Source of the DNA: an uncultured Aquimarina sp.
Lineage (GTDB): Bacteria > Bacteroidota > Bacteroidia > Flavobacteriales > Flavobacteriaceae
Assembly: GCA_947498935.1 (NCBI GenBank)
Contig: CANMMM010000001.1
Coordinates: 124,001-188,000 of the forward strand
Length of the DNA: 64,000 nucleotides
Direction: 5' to 3'
In this document: one piece after another, positions 26,835-35,073 of the stretch
Layout: each line of letters starts with the position of its first letter
Numbering within the stretch: the stretch's first letter is position 1
Made by a program: the position numbers and the translations under genes
Notes under the pieces: model-generated
Database searches by the model: none
What the model was told of the DNA's origin: nothing
What the model saw: only the letters and a program-made list of their open reading frames with translations

Positions 26835-27215
26835 ATGATAGCGACTATTGGCATTCATCAACCCAAACCCGAAAAAGTAATTCGATATGCTTTGAATAAT
26901 TCCATTTCTGTAAAAGAAACGCTGGAACAGCAACTCATTGCCAAAGGATATCACTTCCTGACGCATCACCGTATTGGGAATTACACATTTGATTTCTTTT
27001 GTCCGCATCTAAAAATTGCGATCGAAGTAGATAGCTATGCGCATGAATTCTCAGATATTTACAATCTAGATGCGCCTAAAAAATTACACATACACTCTTT
27101 GGGCATCACTGTATTACGCTATACAGATCATCAAATCCTAGTAGATGTAGAAGAAATTTTTAGAGCCCTAAAATATCATGGCAAGCCTGCTACATCCGCT
27201 ACCTATGTCGTTTGA
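26835..27215 (+). CDS. DUF559 (Vsr/PD-(D/E)xK-like) endonuclease-domain protein
   Basis: 126 residues. The core YTFDFFCPHLKIAIEVDSYAH is the DUF559 signature, with an Asp and the ExD pair in the positions used for metal binding in PD-(D/E)xK and Vsr-type nucleases; ITVLRYTDHQIL further on completes the fold pattern. The N-terminal 30 residues (GIHQPKPEKVIRY) are unlike typical DUF559 proteins. It is the first gene of the operon repressed by the S24 regulator and overlaps the next gene by 11 bases (start 27205), implying translational coupling. Nuclease activity is inference; no substrate is known. Confidence 0.8.
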   Translation: MIATIGIHQPKPEKVIRYALNNSISVKETLEQQLIAKGYHFLTHHRIGNYTFDFFCPHLKIAIEVDSYAHEFSDIYNLDAPKKLHIHSLGITVLRYTDHQILVDVEEIFRALKYHGKPATSATYVV

Positions 27216-28467
27216 TCGTATTAAAGAAAAACTAGCCATCCTCGCAGATGCTGCCAAGTATGATGTATCCTGTTCCAGTAGTGGAAATAAGAGAAGTAAT
27301 ACTGGCAAGGGCATTGGCAATACTACAGCCATGGGTATCTGTCATAGCTATACCGAAGATGGACGCTGTGTTTCTTTACTCAAAATCTTATTGACCAATC
27401 ATTGTATCTACGATTGTGCCTACTGCGTTACTCGAAAGAGCAATGACATACAGCGAGCCGCCTTTAAAGTAGAAGAAGTCGTACGACTGACTATTAATTT
27501 TTATCGCAGGAATTATATAGAAGGGTTATTTCTTAGTTCGGGTATCTTTAAAAATGCAGACTATACCATGGAACGCCTGATCGCTGTAGCCAAAAAACTA
27601 CGCCTAGAAGAAAATTTTAACGGCTATATCCATCTAAAATCCATTCCTGGCGCCAGTGACGAATTAATGAGAGAAGCAGGACTATATGCAGATCGACTGA
27701 GCGTAAATATAGAAATCCCTACCGTTTCTGGCTTACAATTATTGGCTCCAGATAAAAAGCATGAAGATTTTATAAAACCCATGCGCAAGGTGCATCAGGA
27801 AATCGTACAATATAAATCGGAGCGCAAACTGATCAAAAGCACTCCCAAATATGCTCCTGCTGGACAAAGTACCCAAATGATTATAGGAGCTACAGGAGAA
27901 AGTGATCGAGATATCCTGTACTCTGCCTCCTATTACTATAAAAAATTCGGTATGCGCAGAGTCTACTATTCTGGCTATATTCCTATTACCACAGATCATC
28001 GATTACCCGCCATCGGAAGTGAAGTACCTATTCTACGAGAAAATAGATTGTACCAAACGGATTGGTTGCTGCGTTTTTATGGATTCTCTGTACAAGAAAT
28101 CTTTAACGCCTCACACCTAAACCTCGACCTAGACATCGATCCCAAACTCGGATGGGCATTGCGTAATATGCATGAATTTCCGATAGATATCAATAGCGCC
28201 GATAAACGTATGCTCGCCAGAGTACCTGGTATAGGCATGCAGTCTGTACATAAAATCATCCAAGCCCGAAAATTTAGACGATTGGATTGGTCACACCTAA
28301 AAGCCATAGGTATCGCGCTGAATAGAGCGCAATATTTCATCATATGTAATTCCAAAGACTTTTATAAACAAGACCTTACACCGATCACGATTAAAAATAG
28401 AATTCTCCAAAAAGCAAACAGCAAATATGCTAAACACTTTAACCAACAACTTAGTTTATTTACATAA
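27205..28467 (+). CDS. Putative DNA modification/repair radical SAM protein (TIGR03916 type)
   Basis: 420 residues from MSFDRIKEKL; an ATG at 27178 would add nine residues and deepen the overlap with the preceding gene. The radical SAM cluster motif CX3CX2C is at Cys67/Cys71/Cys74 (NHCIYDCAYC), with the family's leading SCSSSGNKRS and the long N-terminal AMGICHSYTEDGRC. A helix-hairpin-helix (LARVPGIGMQSVHKIIQAR) near residues 335-355 suggests DNA contact. The family is recognised as paired with TIGR03915 proteins, exactly as here; its reaction is not known to me. Position under a LexA-like repressor supports a role in damage response. Confidence 0.92.
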   Translation: MSFDRIKEKLAILADAAKYDVSCSSSGNKRSNTGKGIGNTTAMGICHSYTEDGRCVSLLKILLTNHCIYDCAYCVTRKSNDIQRAAFKVEEVVRLTINFYRRNYIEGLFLSSGIFKNADYTMERLIAVAKKLRLEENFNGYIHLKSIPGASDELMREAGLYADRLSVNIEIPTVSGLQLLAPDKKHEDFIKPMRKVHQEIVQYKSERKLIKSTPKYAPAGQSTQMIIGATGESDRDILYSASYYYKKFGMRRVYYSGYIPITTDHRLPAIGSEVPILRENRLYQTDWLLRFYGFSVQEIFNASHLNLDLDIDPKLGWALRNMHEFPIDINSADKRMLARVPGIGMQSVHKIIQARKFRRLDWSHLKAIGIALNRAQYFIICNSKDFYKQDLTPITIKNRILQKANSKYAKHFNQQLSLFT

Positions 28468-28476
28468 CCTCTAGCG

Positions 28477-29238
28477 ATGACACACACACTTTTGGTTTAT
28501 GACGGTAGTTTTGATGGTTTTCTATGTGCTGTGTTTATGGTCTATGAACAAAAAATGAATGCTCCAAGTATTCAGAAACAACAAGATTTCCACCAACAAT
28601 TATTTGCTACTACAGAAACCGTAATTACCGAAACGCATAAAGCGCAAAGAGTTTGGGAAGGTATTCGTTCTAAAACCTCACGAGCTGAACTCCGTACGTT
28701 GTTTAGGAGTTTTCTGAGTGAGATCAAAGGAATTGAAAACACACTCCTCTATTATATACAAACTGTACTACGCCCTAAACATACGATCACTGGTATTGAT
28801 TACAGCCATACGCATACCTTACGGATGCATCAAATCGCTAAAATGGTAAGCCGCGAAAAACATAGAATGGAAGCCTTTGTTCGTTTTCAACGTACCAAAG
28901 ATGGCATCTATGCAGCTACCATAACTCCAGATTTTAATGTATTGCCATTAATTATAGGACATTTTAAAGATCGCTATGCCGATCAAAAATGGATGATTTA
29001 CGATCTAAAAAGAGACTATGGGATCTATTATGATCTCGATACTGTAAGCACCATAACCATCCCAGATTTTACTCAGATTATGCCTAGCAGCTATGCAACA
29101 CAAGAAACTGATTTCCAAAAGTTATGGAGTACATATTATCAACATGTAAACATCAGTGAGCGGAAAAATAAACGTTTACATATGCAACATATCCCTAAAA
29201 GATATTGGAAATACTTGACAGAAAAAAAAATATTATAA
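28477..29238 (+). CDS. TIGR03915-family putative DNA repair/metabolism protein
   Basis: 253 residues, nine bases after the radical SAM gene. It opens LLVYDGSFDGFLCAVF, the usual beginning of this family, and includes RTLFRSFLSEIKGIENTLLYY, then RMHQIAKMVSREKHRMEAFVRF and PLIIGHFKDRYADQKWMIYDLKRDYGIYYD (DUF4130-type core). No catalytic residues have been defined for it as far as I know. The fixed pairing with TIGR03916 radical SAM proteins suggests that the two act on one substrate, probably DNA; that is inference. It ends the operon; no strong terminator was seen before the next gene. Confidence 0.9.
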   Translation: MTHTLLVYDGSFDGFLCAVFMVYEQKMNAPSIQKQQDFHQQLFATTETVITETHKAQRVWEGIRSKTSRAELRTLFRSFLSEIKGIENTLLYYIQTVLRPKHTITGIDYSHTHTLRMHQIAKMVSREKHRMEAFVRFQRTKDGIYAATITPDFNVLPLIIGHFKDRYADQKWMIYDLKRDYGIYYDLDTVSTITIPDFTQIMPSSYATQETDFQKLWSTYYQHVNISERKNKRLHMQHIPKRYWKYLTEKKIL

Positions 29239-29248
29239 AATAAAGTGT

Positions 29249-29256
29249 TAAATTTG
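29249..29256 (+). promoter_or_regulatory. Probable -7 box of the repetitive lipoprotein gene
   Basis: TAAATTTG fully matches TAnnTTTG, 37 bases before the ATG at 29293. No -33 TTTG at suitable distance. Confidence 0.45.
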
Positions 29257-29292
29257 GTGTTTATAACCCATATTAACTATATCTAATCAATT

Positions 29293-29778
29293 ATGAAAAG
29301 ATTATTCTTAGGAGCTATCGCTCTATCGTTAACACTTGCTGTAGTTTCTTGTAGAGAAGAAGCTAAAAAAGCTGAAGATGCAGCTAAAAATGCTGTAGAA
29401 GAAACTGGTGCAGCTGCAGGTCAAGCTGTTGATGCTGTAAAAGACGCAGCTAATACTGCTACAGAAGCAGCTGGAAACGCTGTTGATGCTGCTGGAAACG
29501 CTGTAGATTCAGTTAAAGATGCAGCTGGAAATGCTGTAGACGCAGCTGGAAACGCTGTAGACGCGGCTAAAGATGCAGCTGGAAATGCTGTAGACGCAGC
29601 TGGAAACGCTGTAAACAATGCTAAAGACGCAGCTGGAAACGCTGTTGATGCTGCTAAAAATGCAGCTGAAAATGCTGTAGACGCAACTAAAAATGCTGCT
29701 GGTAACGCTGTAGACGCTGTAAAAGGTGGTGCAGACAAAGCAACAAACGCTGCTGCAAACGCATTGAAAAAGCAATAA
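29293..29778 (+). CDS. Ala-rich repetitive lipoprotein, LEA/apolipoprotein-like
   Basis: 161 residues. A lipoprotein signal ends at Cys20 (LAVVSC), so the mature protein is membrane-anchored. The rest is built from about eleven copies of an 11-residue unit close to AAGNAVDAAKD, giving a highly charged, cysteine-free amphipathic helix. The pattern resembles group 3 late-embryogenesis-abundant and apolipoprotein-like 11-mer repeats, which fold upon drying or lipid contact; such a stress role is inferred, not shown. Repeats are also near-identical at DNA level, making copy number prone to slippage. Long antisense frames here are by-products of the repeats. Confidence 0.85.
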   Translation: MKRLFLGAIALSLTLAVVSCREEAKKAEDAAKNAVEETGAAAGQAVDAVKDAANTATEAAGNAVDAAGNAVDSVKDAAGNAVDAAGNAVDAAKDAAGNAVDAAGNAVNNAKDAAGNAVDAAKNAAENAVDATKNAAGNAVDAVKGGADKATNAAANALKKQ

Positions 29779-29797
29779 TCGACACCCCTATAACCAT

Positions 29798-29831
29798 AAA
29801 AAAACCATCTCTTATTGAGATGGTTTTTTTT
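29798..29831 (+). terminator. Terminator of the repetitive lipoprotein gene
   Basis: Stem AAAACCATCTC / GAGATGGTTTT with a short loop and a long T-run, 20 bases after the stop; the A-run upstream lets it serve the convergent nitroreductase gene as well. Confidence 0.9.
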
Positions 29832-29888
29832 ATAGCTTATATTAATATACAGTTATTACGCTATTTCATCAGACACATTACAGGTGAA

Positions 29889-30467
29889 TTAGCTATCTAA
29901 CCATACGACTTTATCCTCAATAGGATTTCGTTTGCCAACTAAAGCTTCTGGTTGTTCGTAATTCCCTACGTACAAAAACCCTAGACAACGCTCTCCTTCT
30001 TCTAAATCAAAAAATTCATCCATATAATTAATCAATGCAGGACTACTCCAATAGCATCCTACTCCCGCTTCAGTACATGTAAGCCACATATTTTGCACCG
30101 CCATAGCAGTTGCTGCTACCTCTTCCCACTCTGGTACACGCTCTTTAGGATCTCGCTGCATGCAAATAGCTATGATTACCTCAGCCGCTTCACAATTATT
30201 TTTAATTTTCTTATACTTAAATGGCGAAAACTGCTCATCATTTGTAATATCAGTATACGTATTAGCTAAAAAAGTACCCAATCTAGTTTTGGCTTCATTC
30301 CTTACTACTTTAAATCGCCAAGGCTCCGTCATTCTATGCGTCGGTGCCCAATTTGCATTTTCTAGCAGTTCTTTGATAAAAGCATCAGAAATCGGAGCTT
30401 TTGTATATTGAGCAGGAAAAATAGACCTTCTATTTCTGATCAATTCGCTTATCGCTGTTTGTTCCAT
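29889..30467 (-). CDS. Nitroreductase-family FMN oxidoreductase
   Basis: 192 residues of the NfsA/NfnB-like flavin family. Signatures: RRSIFPAQYTKAPI at the start (FMN phosphate-binding Arg-Arg-Ser), WAPTHRMTEPWRFKVV, MAVQNMWLTCTEAGVGCYWSSPALI and GFLYVGNY. It probably reduces nitro compounds or quinones with NAD(P)H; the physiological substrate is not predictable. Closest to the YdjA-like small subfamily by length. A TACTTTTG -7 box lies at 30521-30528, 54 bases upstream. It is monocistronic. Confidence 0.92.
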   Translation of the reverse strand: MEQTAISELIRNRRSIFPAQYTKAPISDAFIKELLENANWAPTHRMTEPWRFKVVRNEAKTRLGTFLANTYTDITNDEQFSPFKYKKIKNNCEAAEVIIAICMQRDPKERVPEWEEVAATAMAVQNMWLTCTEAGVGCYWSSPALINYMDEFFDLEEGERCLGFLYVGNYEQPEALVGKRNPIEDKVVWLDS

Positions 30468-30520
30468 ACAGGTTGAGAGTTTAAAAGTTCATTGGCTACT
30501 GCTGTGTAACCCTATCAGAT

Positions 30521-30528
30521 CAAAAGTA
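30521..30528 (-). promoter_or_regulatory. Probable -7 box of the nitroreductase gene
   Basis: Minus-strand TACTTTTG, full match to TAnnTTTG; no clear -33. Confidence 0.4.
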
Positions 30529-30703
30529 CTTATTAATGTTGTATACCCATACCTCCTGTAAAAGAAATACTGTATTTCTTCGAGCAAAGAACTCATCTTG
30601 ACTTTTTGTTTTTAGCGAAAAGGATGTGTATTACGATTAACCACCGTTTTGAGTGTCTACTAATAAACCGAAAAAAAACAAAACGTACTTTTTCGTACTA
30701 CTA

Positions 30704-31858
30704 CTATTTTTTAGCGACTAAAACGAATTGTTTTTTACCTTCTTTCTTTACCCTATATCCTTCCAAAGCCTTTTCTGCTCCTTTGAGATCTAATGAATCT
30801 ACGACATATGCAATCCAATCTTGTCTGTGCACACGTGCATTCGCAAAAACAGCATCTTCTAAGATAGCTCCCTCTAATCGAGTTCCCCATAATAAGGCTT
30901 CTGTTAGATTAGCACCTGTAAGGTCTGCTTCATACAAATTCGCATAGGTAAGATCGGCACTTAATAACTCTGAGTCTTTTAGATTTGCTTGTGTTAAATT
31001 AGCACGAATCAATTTACTATCTGATAAGTTTATTTTTTCCATATTAGCCTTTTGCAAATCACTACGTTCTAAATTCGCCGCAGCCATATTTACTCCATAT
31101 AAATCAGAATGATGTAGGGTAGCATATTTTAGATTGGCATTCCGTCCTACCAATACATCTCTAAAATATGTGTAACTAAAATCCGAAGCATTGAGTATAT
31201 CTCTATAAGACTGCTCTGCCAGTCCACTTCGCATCAGTCCATATAATAATTGACCACGTTCTGGACTTATCTTTTCATCGATTAACTTACCATCTTCCAT
31301 ATACTTATAGGGTTTCATTGCCCTAGATAAGCTCGAAATCCGAGCTTCTAGCACTGGACTTAGATTCCGCTCAGAAGACCCTTTATATTTTAACTCTTCG
31401 CTTATATCGGATAATAAATTATCCATAATAAATACCAGAGAAGATCTGCGTTCTGCTTCTATCAATGCATTTTGATTATCTACTAATGTATTCTGGTTGA
31501 TCACCAATTTAGTTTGGTAGATCAGAATCAAAGAAGGAATCAATGTAATCAAAACTCCAAAAAGACCTACACGGGTTACCCGCCATATGATATTAGAAGT
31601 AACGTCTGAAACCGTATCTACCGACACTTTCTTTGTTTGCTTATATTCGCTGAGTGCGCTATTGATACTCTTTTTTAAACGTGTGCCTAATAGGGGAACA
31701 CTTGACTTTTTAAGCAACCAAAAGCCAACTCTTTTTTTCTTTTGCTTCCGCGCTTGTACCTGGCCTAATTGATTTTTTAATCGTTGATTTTCTTCTTGCA
31801 AAGAAGCAATCTGTTCTTGTTCTGTCACATCACTAGAGTTAGAAGTTACACACTTCAA
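30704..31858 (-). CDS. Pentapeptide-repeat membrane protein with coiled coil
   Basis: 384 residues. Residues 15-40 form a Glu/Gln-rich coiled coil, followed by a strongly basic stretch (RKQKKKR). One transmembrane helix lies at about 96-116 (VGLFGVLITLIPSLILIYQT), with a second coiled segment after it. Residues about 245-335 contain tandem pentapeptide repeats of the A(D/N)LXX type (ANLERSDLQKANMEKINLSD, YANLYEADLTGANL), which fold into a right-handed quadrilateral beta-helix. The final 40 residues are basic and globular. Pentapeptide domains mediate protein interactions and in some cases mimic DNA; no partner is suggested here. It stands alone. Confidence 0.85.
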   Translation of the reverse strand: MKCVTSNSSDVTEQEQIASLQEENQRLKNQLGQVQARKQKKKRVGFWLLKKSSVPLLGTRLKKSINSALSEYKQTKKVSVDTVSDVTSNIIWRVTRVGLFGVLITLIPSLILIYQTKLVINQNTLVDNQNALIEAERRSSLVFIMDNLLSDISEELKYKGSSERNLSPVLEARISSLSRAMKPYKYMEDGKLIDEKISPERGQLLYGLMRSGLAEQSYRDILNASDFSYTYFRDVLVGRNANLKYATLHHSDLYGVNMAAANLERSDLQKANMEKINLSDSKLIRANLTQANLKDSELLSADLTYANLYEADLTGANLTEALLWGTRLEGAILEDAVFANARVHRQDWIAYVVDSLDLKGAEKALEGYRVKKEGKKQFVLVAKK

Positions 31859-32022
31859 TATATTAAAGTTCTATGAGGAAAACCATTTTTTTGGTGGGAT
31901 TCTACGAATCTGTGATTAGCTGTTTGTTTTTATTCGTATTGGTTGGTTGTAGCTAACTGAATTACTGTTTTTGGATTTTTTCTAAAGCGTTATTAATTAA
32001 AGATATGCCTATTTAAAAAAAA

Positions 32023-32054
32023 GGAAAGCTTTTCTAGTTTCTGAAAAGCTTTCC
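32023..32054 (-). terminator. Terminator of the 77-residue protein gene
   Basis: Perfect stem GGAAAGCTTTTC / GAAAAGCTTTCC, eight-base loop, followed on the minus strand by eight Ts; 37 bases after the stop at 32091. Confidence 0.9.
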
Positions 32055-32090
32055 AAATCTAACATAATAAAAAATAGTCAACACTATCCT

Positions 32091-32324
32091 TTACCGTATA
32101 TACCTTGCAATATCATTGGCTATATCTTCTATAAAAGCAGCCTGTTCTTCTTTGTCTTCTATATGGTTTTCGTGAATTACTTTTGCTAGCATGTGCAAAT
32201 AACTTGCTACATAATCTTGCTTTTTTTGTTCCTGCACATATTCCTTTCCCTCTATGACTATAAAGGTGATTAGATTACGGATTATCTGTCTTAAATCTGA
32301 TATATTCACTTCGTTTTCCATCAC
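32091..32324 (-). CDS. Small hypothetical helical protein
   Basis: 77 residues, acidic and wholly helical in pattern (ISDLRQIIRNLITFIVIEGK, then YLHMLAKVIHENHIEDKEEQAAFIEDIANDIARYI), with no cysteine, signal peptide or known motif. I do not recognise the family. Evidence that it is real: a start codon in clean context, a strong dedicated terminator just downstream, and coding-like composition. A second Met follows the first, so the start may be one codon later. It lies upstream of the pentapeptide protein on the same strand, but the terminator separates them. Confidence 0.6.
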   Translation of the reverse strand: MMENEVNISDLRQIIRNLITFIVIEGKEYVQEQKKQDYVASYLHMLAKVIHENHIEDKEEQAAFIEDIANDIARYIR

Positions 32325-32531
32325 TCATTCTTTTATATCGCTAAATTACAGCTAGTTATACCTTGTTAAGTTTGAAAAATGAAAGTATAACACTTCTGCC
32401 TCAAAAGGGAAAACAGCACTTAAATTAGGTGGTTTTTTTCGCTAAAAAGCTCGTTTTACCGATCAAGTGTATTTTACTTAATAAAGCAAGTTACTGATTA
32501 ACCATAAAATCTTTCTGTAAAAGATGTTGCA

Positions 32532-33311
32532 CTACTCCAAAGCATCTAATAATGATTCTGCTTCTTGTTTCTGAAAATTGGAGTGTTGCAACAACATTTG
32601 TAACGCTTTTTTGGCATCACTTACTGCTTCTTTTTTTAGATATGCTAATGCCAAATACCAATATCCTTTGGCAGCATCCAAACTGTCTCCTTGGGCAATC
32701 CCCTCAAAGATTTTAATGGCTGATGCGGTTTTGTCCATTTCTAACGCAATAGCACCTTTATAAAATTGCAACTGTACATCGAGCGAATGCCTTTCTATTA
32801 TCTGTAACGCAGCCTCATAAGCCTTTCCCTTAAATAAATTTTCTACAATACCTCGATTTGTATTTTCAGATCTAGTTATGAGAGAAGGCAAAGTATCCCA
32901 ATTTTTATAGCTAGCATACAACCGCTGGTGGTCTGGAGTTCTAAATTGTATATAAGTAAAAAAGCCAAGTACCAATACAGCTGCGATTGCACTGGCGTAG
33001 GTAATCCATTGTTTTCTATAATGAGATTGTTTAATGTCATAATTCTGAGCAGCATTCGCAATCGTATTTGCTAAATGCTGTCCTTTCTTGTTCTTTAAAA
33101 AAGCCTCGTACATTCGTACTTTGGGATGCAACTTTTCGGTATCAGTTAATAACCAATCATTTTGATTATATACGATATTCATTTCTCGATACGCATTGAG
33201 TTTTTGGAGCGCTTCTGGAAACGCTTCTATTTCTTTTAAAAATAGTATTGCCTCTTCCTCATCCATGATTCCATCGAGGTAGCGTTCTATTTGTTGCTCT
33301 ATATCCTTCAT
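32532..33311 (-). CDS. Probable anti-sigma factor with TPR-like periplasmic domain
   Basis: 259 residues. The N-terminal 100 residues (MKDIEQQIERYLDGIMDEEEAILF) resemble the zinc-free anti-sigma domain common in Bacteroidota; one transmembrane helix follows at about 103-123 (ITYASAIAAVLVLGFFTYIQF); the C-terminal ~130 residues look like TPR-type helical pairs (AYEAALQIIERHSLDVQLQFYKGAIAL, GYWYLALAYLKKEA). It starts one base after the ECF sigma factor stop, which supports a sigma/anti-sigma pair held at the inner membrane. What the periplasmic part senses is unknown. Confidence 0.8.
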   Translation of the reverse strand: MKDIEQQIERYLDGIMDEEEAILFLKEIEAFPEALQKLNAYREMNIVYNQNDWLLTDTEKLHPKVRMYEAFLKNKKGQHLANTIANAAQNYDIKQSHYRKQWITYASAIAAVLVLGFFTYIQFRTPDHQRLYASYKNWDTLPSLITRSENTNRGIVENLFKGKAYEAALQIIERHSLDVQLQFYKGAIALEMDKTASAIKIFEGIAQGDSLDAAKGYWYLALAYLKKEAVSDAKKALQMLLQHSNFQKQEAESLLDALE

Positions 33312-33312
33312 T

Positions 33313-33885
33313 TTATAACTCCTTCAATTCTAAATACCTAGCATCTGTATGTATCGCTTCTTTGAGTTTTGATTTACATTTAAAAATCCGCTGTCGTACC
33401 GTATTATCCGAACCATACCTTAATGATGTTACAATAGTCGCATAAGGAATTTTGTCGAAAAAAAGGCGTAGTAGTTTTCTACAATTCTCGGATATTTCTA
33501 ATAGCTTTTCTTCAAACAATTCCCATTTCTCTTGTTCGAAAGTCGCCAATGCTATATCTCGCTCGTCATGAATAAGAGACACCTCATCATCATTTGTTAC
33601 CCTAGTTTTTGCAATTTTTGCGGTTCGCCGCCATAAATTTTTACAGATTGTAAAAAAATAACCTTCAAAACTATTTTGGATATAGAAATCTGGTGCCTGT
33701 ACTCTTACTGATAGTTGCAATAATGCTTTTTGCATAATGTCTCTTGCATCATCTTCATAACCATCATGCGCGTACACATACTTTTTTATCTTAGGATATA
33801 ACTTGGTATAGATAGCTGTAATTCCCTTTTCATCTCCCTCTTTAAGGCTTTCCATAAAATATTGATCACGATCTGATGTCTGCAT
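33313..33885 (-). CDS. ECF-type RNA polymerase sigma factor
   Basis: 190 residues. Region 2 covers about residues 20-90 (AIYTKLYPKIKKYVYAHDGYEDDARDIMQKALLQL, SFEGYFFTICKNLWRRTAK), and region 4 about 125-175 (ISENCRKLLRLFFDKIPYATIVTSLRYGSDNTVRQRIFKCKSKL), including a helix-turn-helix. This is the normal ECF layout. It is followed with a one-base gap by the membrane protein that probably restrains it. No obvious target promoter was identified. Bacteroidota ECF factors of this type often control surface or stress genes. Confidence 0.9.
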   Translation of the reverse strand: MQTSDRDQYFMESLKEGDEKGITAIYTKLYPKIKKYVYAHDGYEDDARDIMQKALLQLSVRVQAPDFYIQNSFEGYFFTICKNLWRRTAKIAKTRVTNDDEVSLIHDERDIALATFEQEKWELFEEKLLEISENCRKLLRLFFDKIPYATIVTSLRYGSDNTVRQRIFKCKSKLKEAIHTDARYLELKEL

Positions 33886-34391
33886 GAAAATAGTTAGCTA
33901 ATTGGTAATGTATATTGAAGTATTAAAAATAGTGTACATATTTTGATTTCAAAGAAAAAACGTGCGCCACTTCATAGAAACGAAATAACACAAACATACT
34001 TATATTTGTTTGATTTTTTTAAGAGAAAAAAAGCTCTTTTTGCATAATTTTAAACAAAACAAGCTATTATTTCTACTTTTTTTACAACATAAAATCCCCT
34101 TATATAAAACACAATCTCTACAACCACAAAAAATTAATAATCAGCAAAAAACTACATTATCAAGCAAACAGCTAGTAACTAAAATAGGTTATAAATCCCC
34201 TTCTAGTTGAAGTAGTTTAAACTTTTTAGATTTCAGCAAACATCGAAAGATTTTGTACTCAAATGAAGTAATTTTTTTGTTGCATAGCAGCGCTACGGAT
34301 AAAGTAAGTAACGAAATACAGGTGAATTTTAGTCATTTTTTAGGGAAAAGAAAAAATCAAGATGAGTTCATCACTTCAAAATACCATAATT
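33886..34391. other. Non-coding interval with a partial MITE-like element
   Basis: About 500 bases between the ECF sigma gene and the NTF2-like gene (divergent). 33890-34208 is strongly A/T-biased with homopolymer runs and only a low-complexity frame (34010-34210) that I do not accept as a gene. 34209-34296 is a truncated copy of the MITE-like family. Promoters for both genes must lie here, but no clear TAnnTTTG box was found. Confidence 0.5.
34209..34296 (+). repeat. MITE-like element, copy A (left half)
   Basis: Begins GAAGTAGTTTAAACTTTTT and continues through CATCGAAAGATTTTGT to TGTTGCATAGCAGCGCTAC; matches the left half of the complete copies at 47662 and 55166. The right terminal inverted repeat is missing. 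Confidence 0.7.
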
Positions 34392-34769
34392 ATGAATCTA
34401 GAAGCTAATAAAAAGAACGCTATTGCCTTTTATAAAATGGCATACGAAGGAAATCCCAAAGCGGCAGTAGCCCAATACATCGGTAAAGAATACATACAGC
34501 ACAATCCAGATGTAGCAGATGGCACAGAGGGATTTATCAAATACTTCGAAAGAATGCATCGTGAGTACCCCGAAAAATCAATCACCTTTGTACGCTGTAT
34601 TGCCGAAGGAGATCTCGTAGCGCTTCATACGCATCAAGTGTGGCCTAGTAATGATCAGTATGTAACTATGGATTTTCTGCGATTCGATACCAATGGTAAA
34701 ATCTGTGAGCATTGGGATGCCATTCAGCAAATCCCTAAAACCGCTGCCAATCCTAATACAATGTACTAA
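34392..34769 (+). CDS. SnoaL/NTF2-like domain protein
   Basis: 126 residues from MNLEANKKN; an ATG at 34362 would add ten residues that do not resemble the family. The SnoaL-like pattern is clear: AIAFYKMAYEGNPKAAVAQYI, YIQHNPDVADGTEGFIKYFERM, ALHTHQVW, and MDFLRFDTNGKICEHWDAIQ. Such small alpha+beta cone-fold proteins bind or isomerise small molecules, or serve as stand-alone domains of unknown use; in soil and marine bacteria this subgroup is often annotated as a polyketide cyclase-like protein without evidence. It is cytosolic and monocistronic. Confidence 0.85.
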   Translation: MNLEANKKNAIAFYKMAYEGNPKAAVAQYIGKEYIQHNPDVADGTEGFIKYFERMHREYPEKSITFVRCIAEGDLVALHTHQVWPSNDQYVTMDFLRFDTNGKICEHWDAIQQIPKTAANPNTMY

Positions 34770-35073
34770 ACTCTAATACGTATAGTATATAACACGAAAC
34801 AACATTCCTTTTGAGGACGTAATGAGCTAAAAAAGCAACAAAAAACACCTCATTACCTACTCAAAAACAACTACTTAAAAATATTTTCATTTTTTTTCTA
34901 AAAAAGAGGGTAACAAAATGTTACCCTCTACTCTTTATAACAAACAGTAATTGTTGACCCGATGTATCGGATATAGAGATTGATCACCTCCTGTAACGCA
35001 ATACTATCACACATGTGAACGCGGAAGCCGAAAAGCGCATGAGTAGGCATACAAAACAACCAAAAACAAAAAA
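34770..35073. other. Intergenic stretch with one strong hairpin
   Basis: The only structure seen is a perfect hairpin at 34905-34929 (AGAGGGTAACA / TGTTACCCTCT, three-base loop), a possible terminator of the NTF2-like gene though it lacks a T-run downstream and lies 135 bases after the stop. The rest shows no repeat or gene. Confidence 0.5.

Noticed and set aside
29421-29775. Two long antisense frames opposite the repetitive lipoprotein
   Set aside because: Both are reflections of the 33-base DNA repeat (Ala/Ser-rich and Cys/Ser/Val-rich); the sense frame has start, lipobox and terminator.
34010-34210. Plus-strand frame of 66 codons
   Set aside because: Low-complexity Phe/Leu/Lys/Gln sequence in an AT-rich intergenic tract with no signal, family or terminator.
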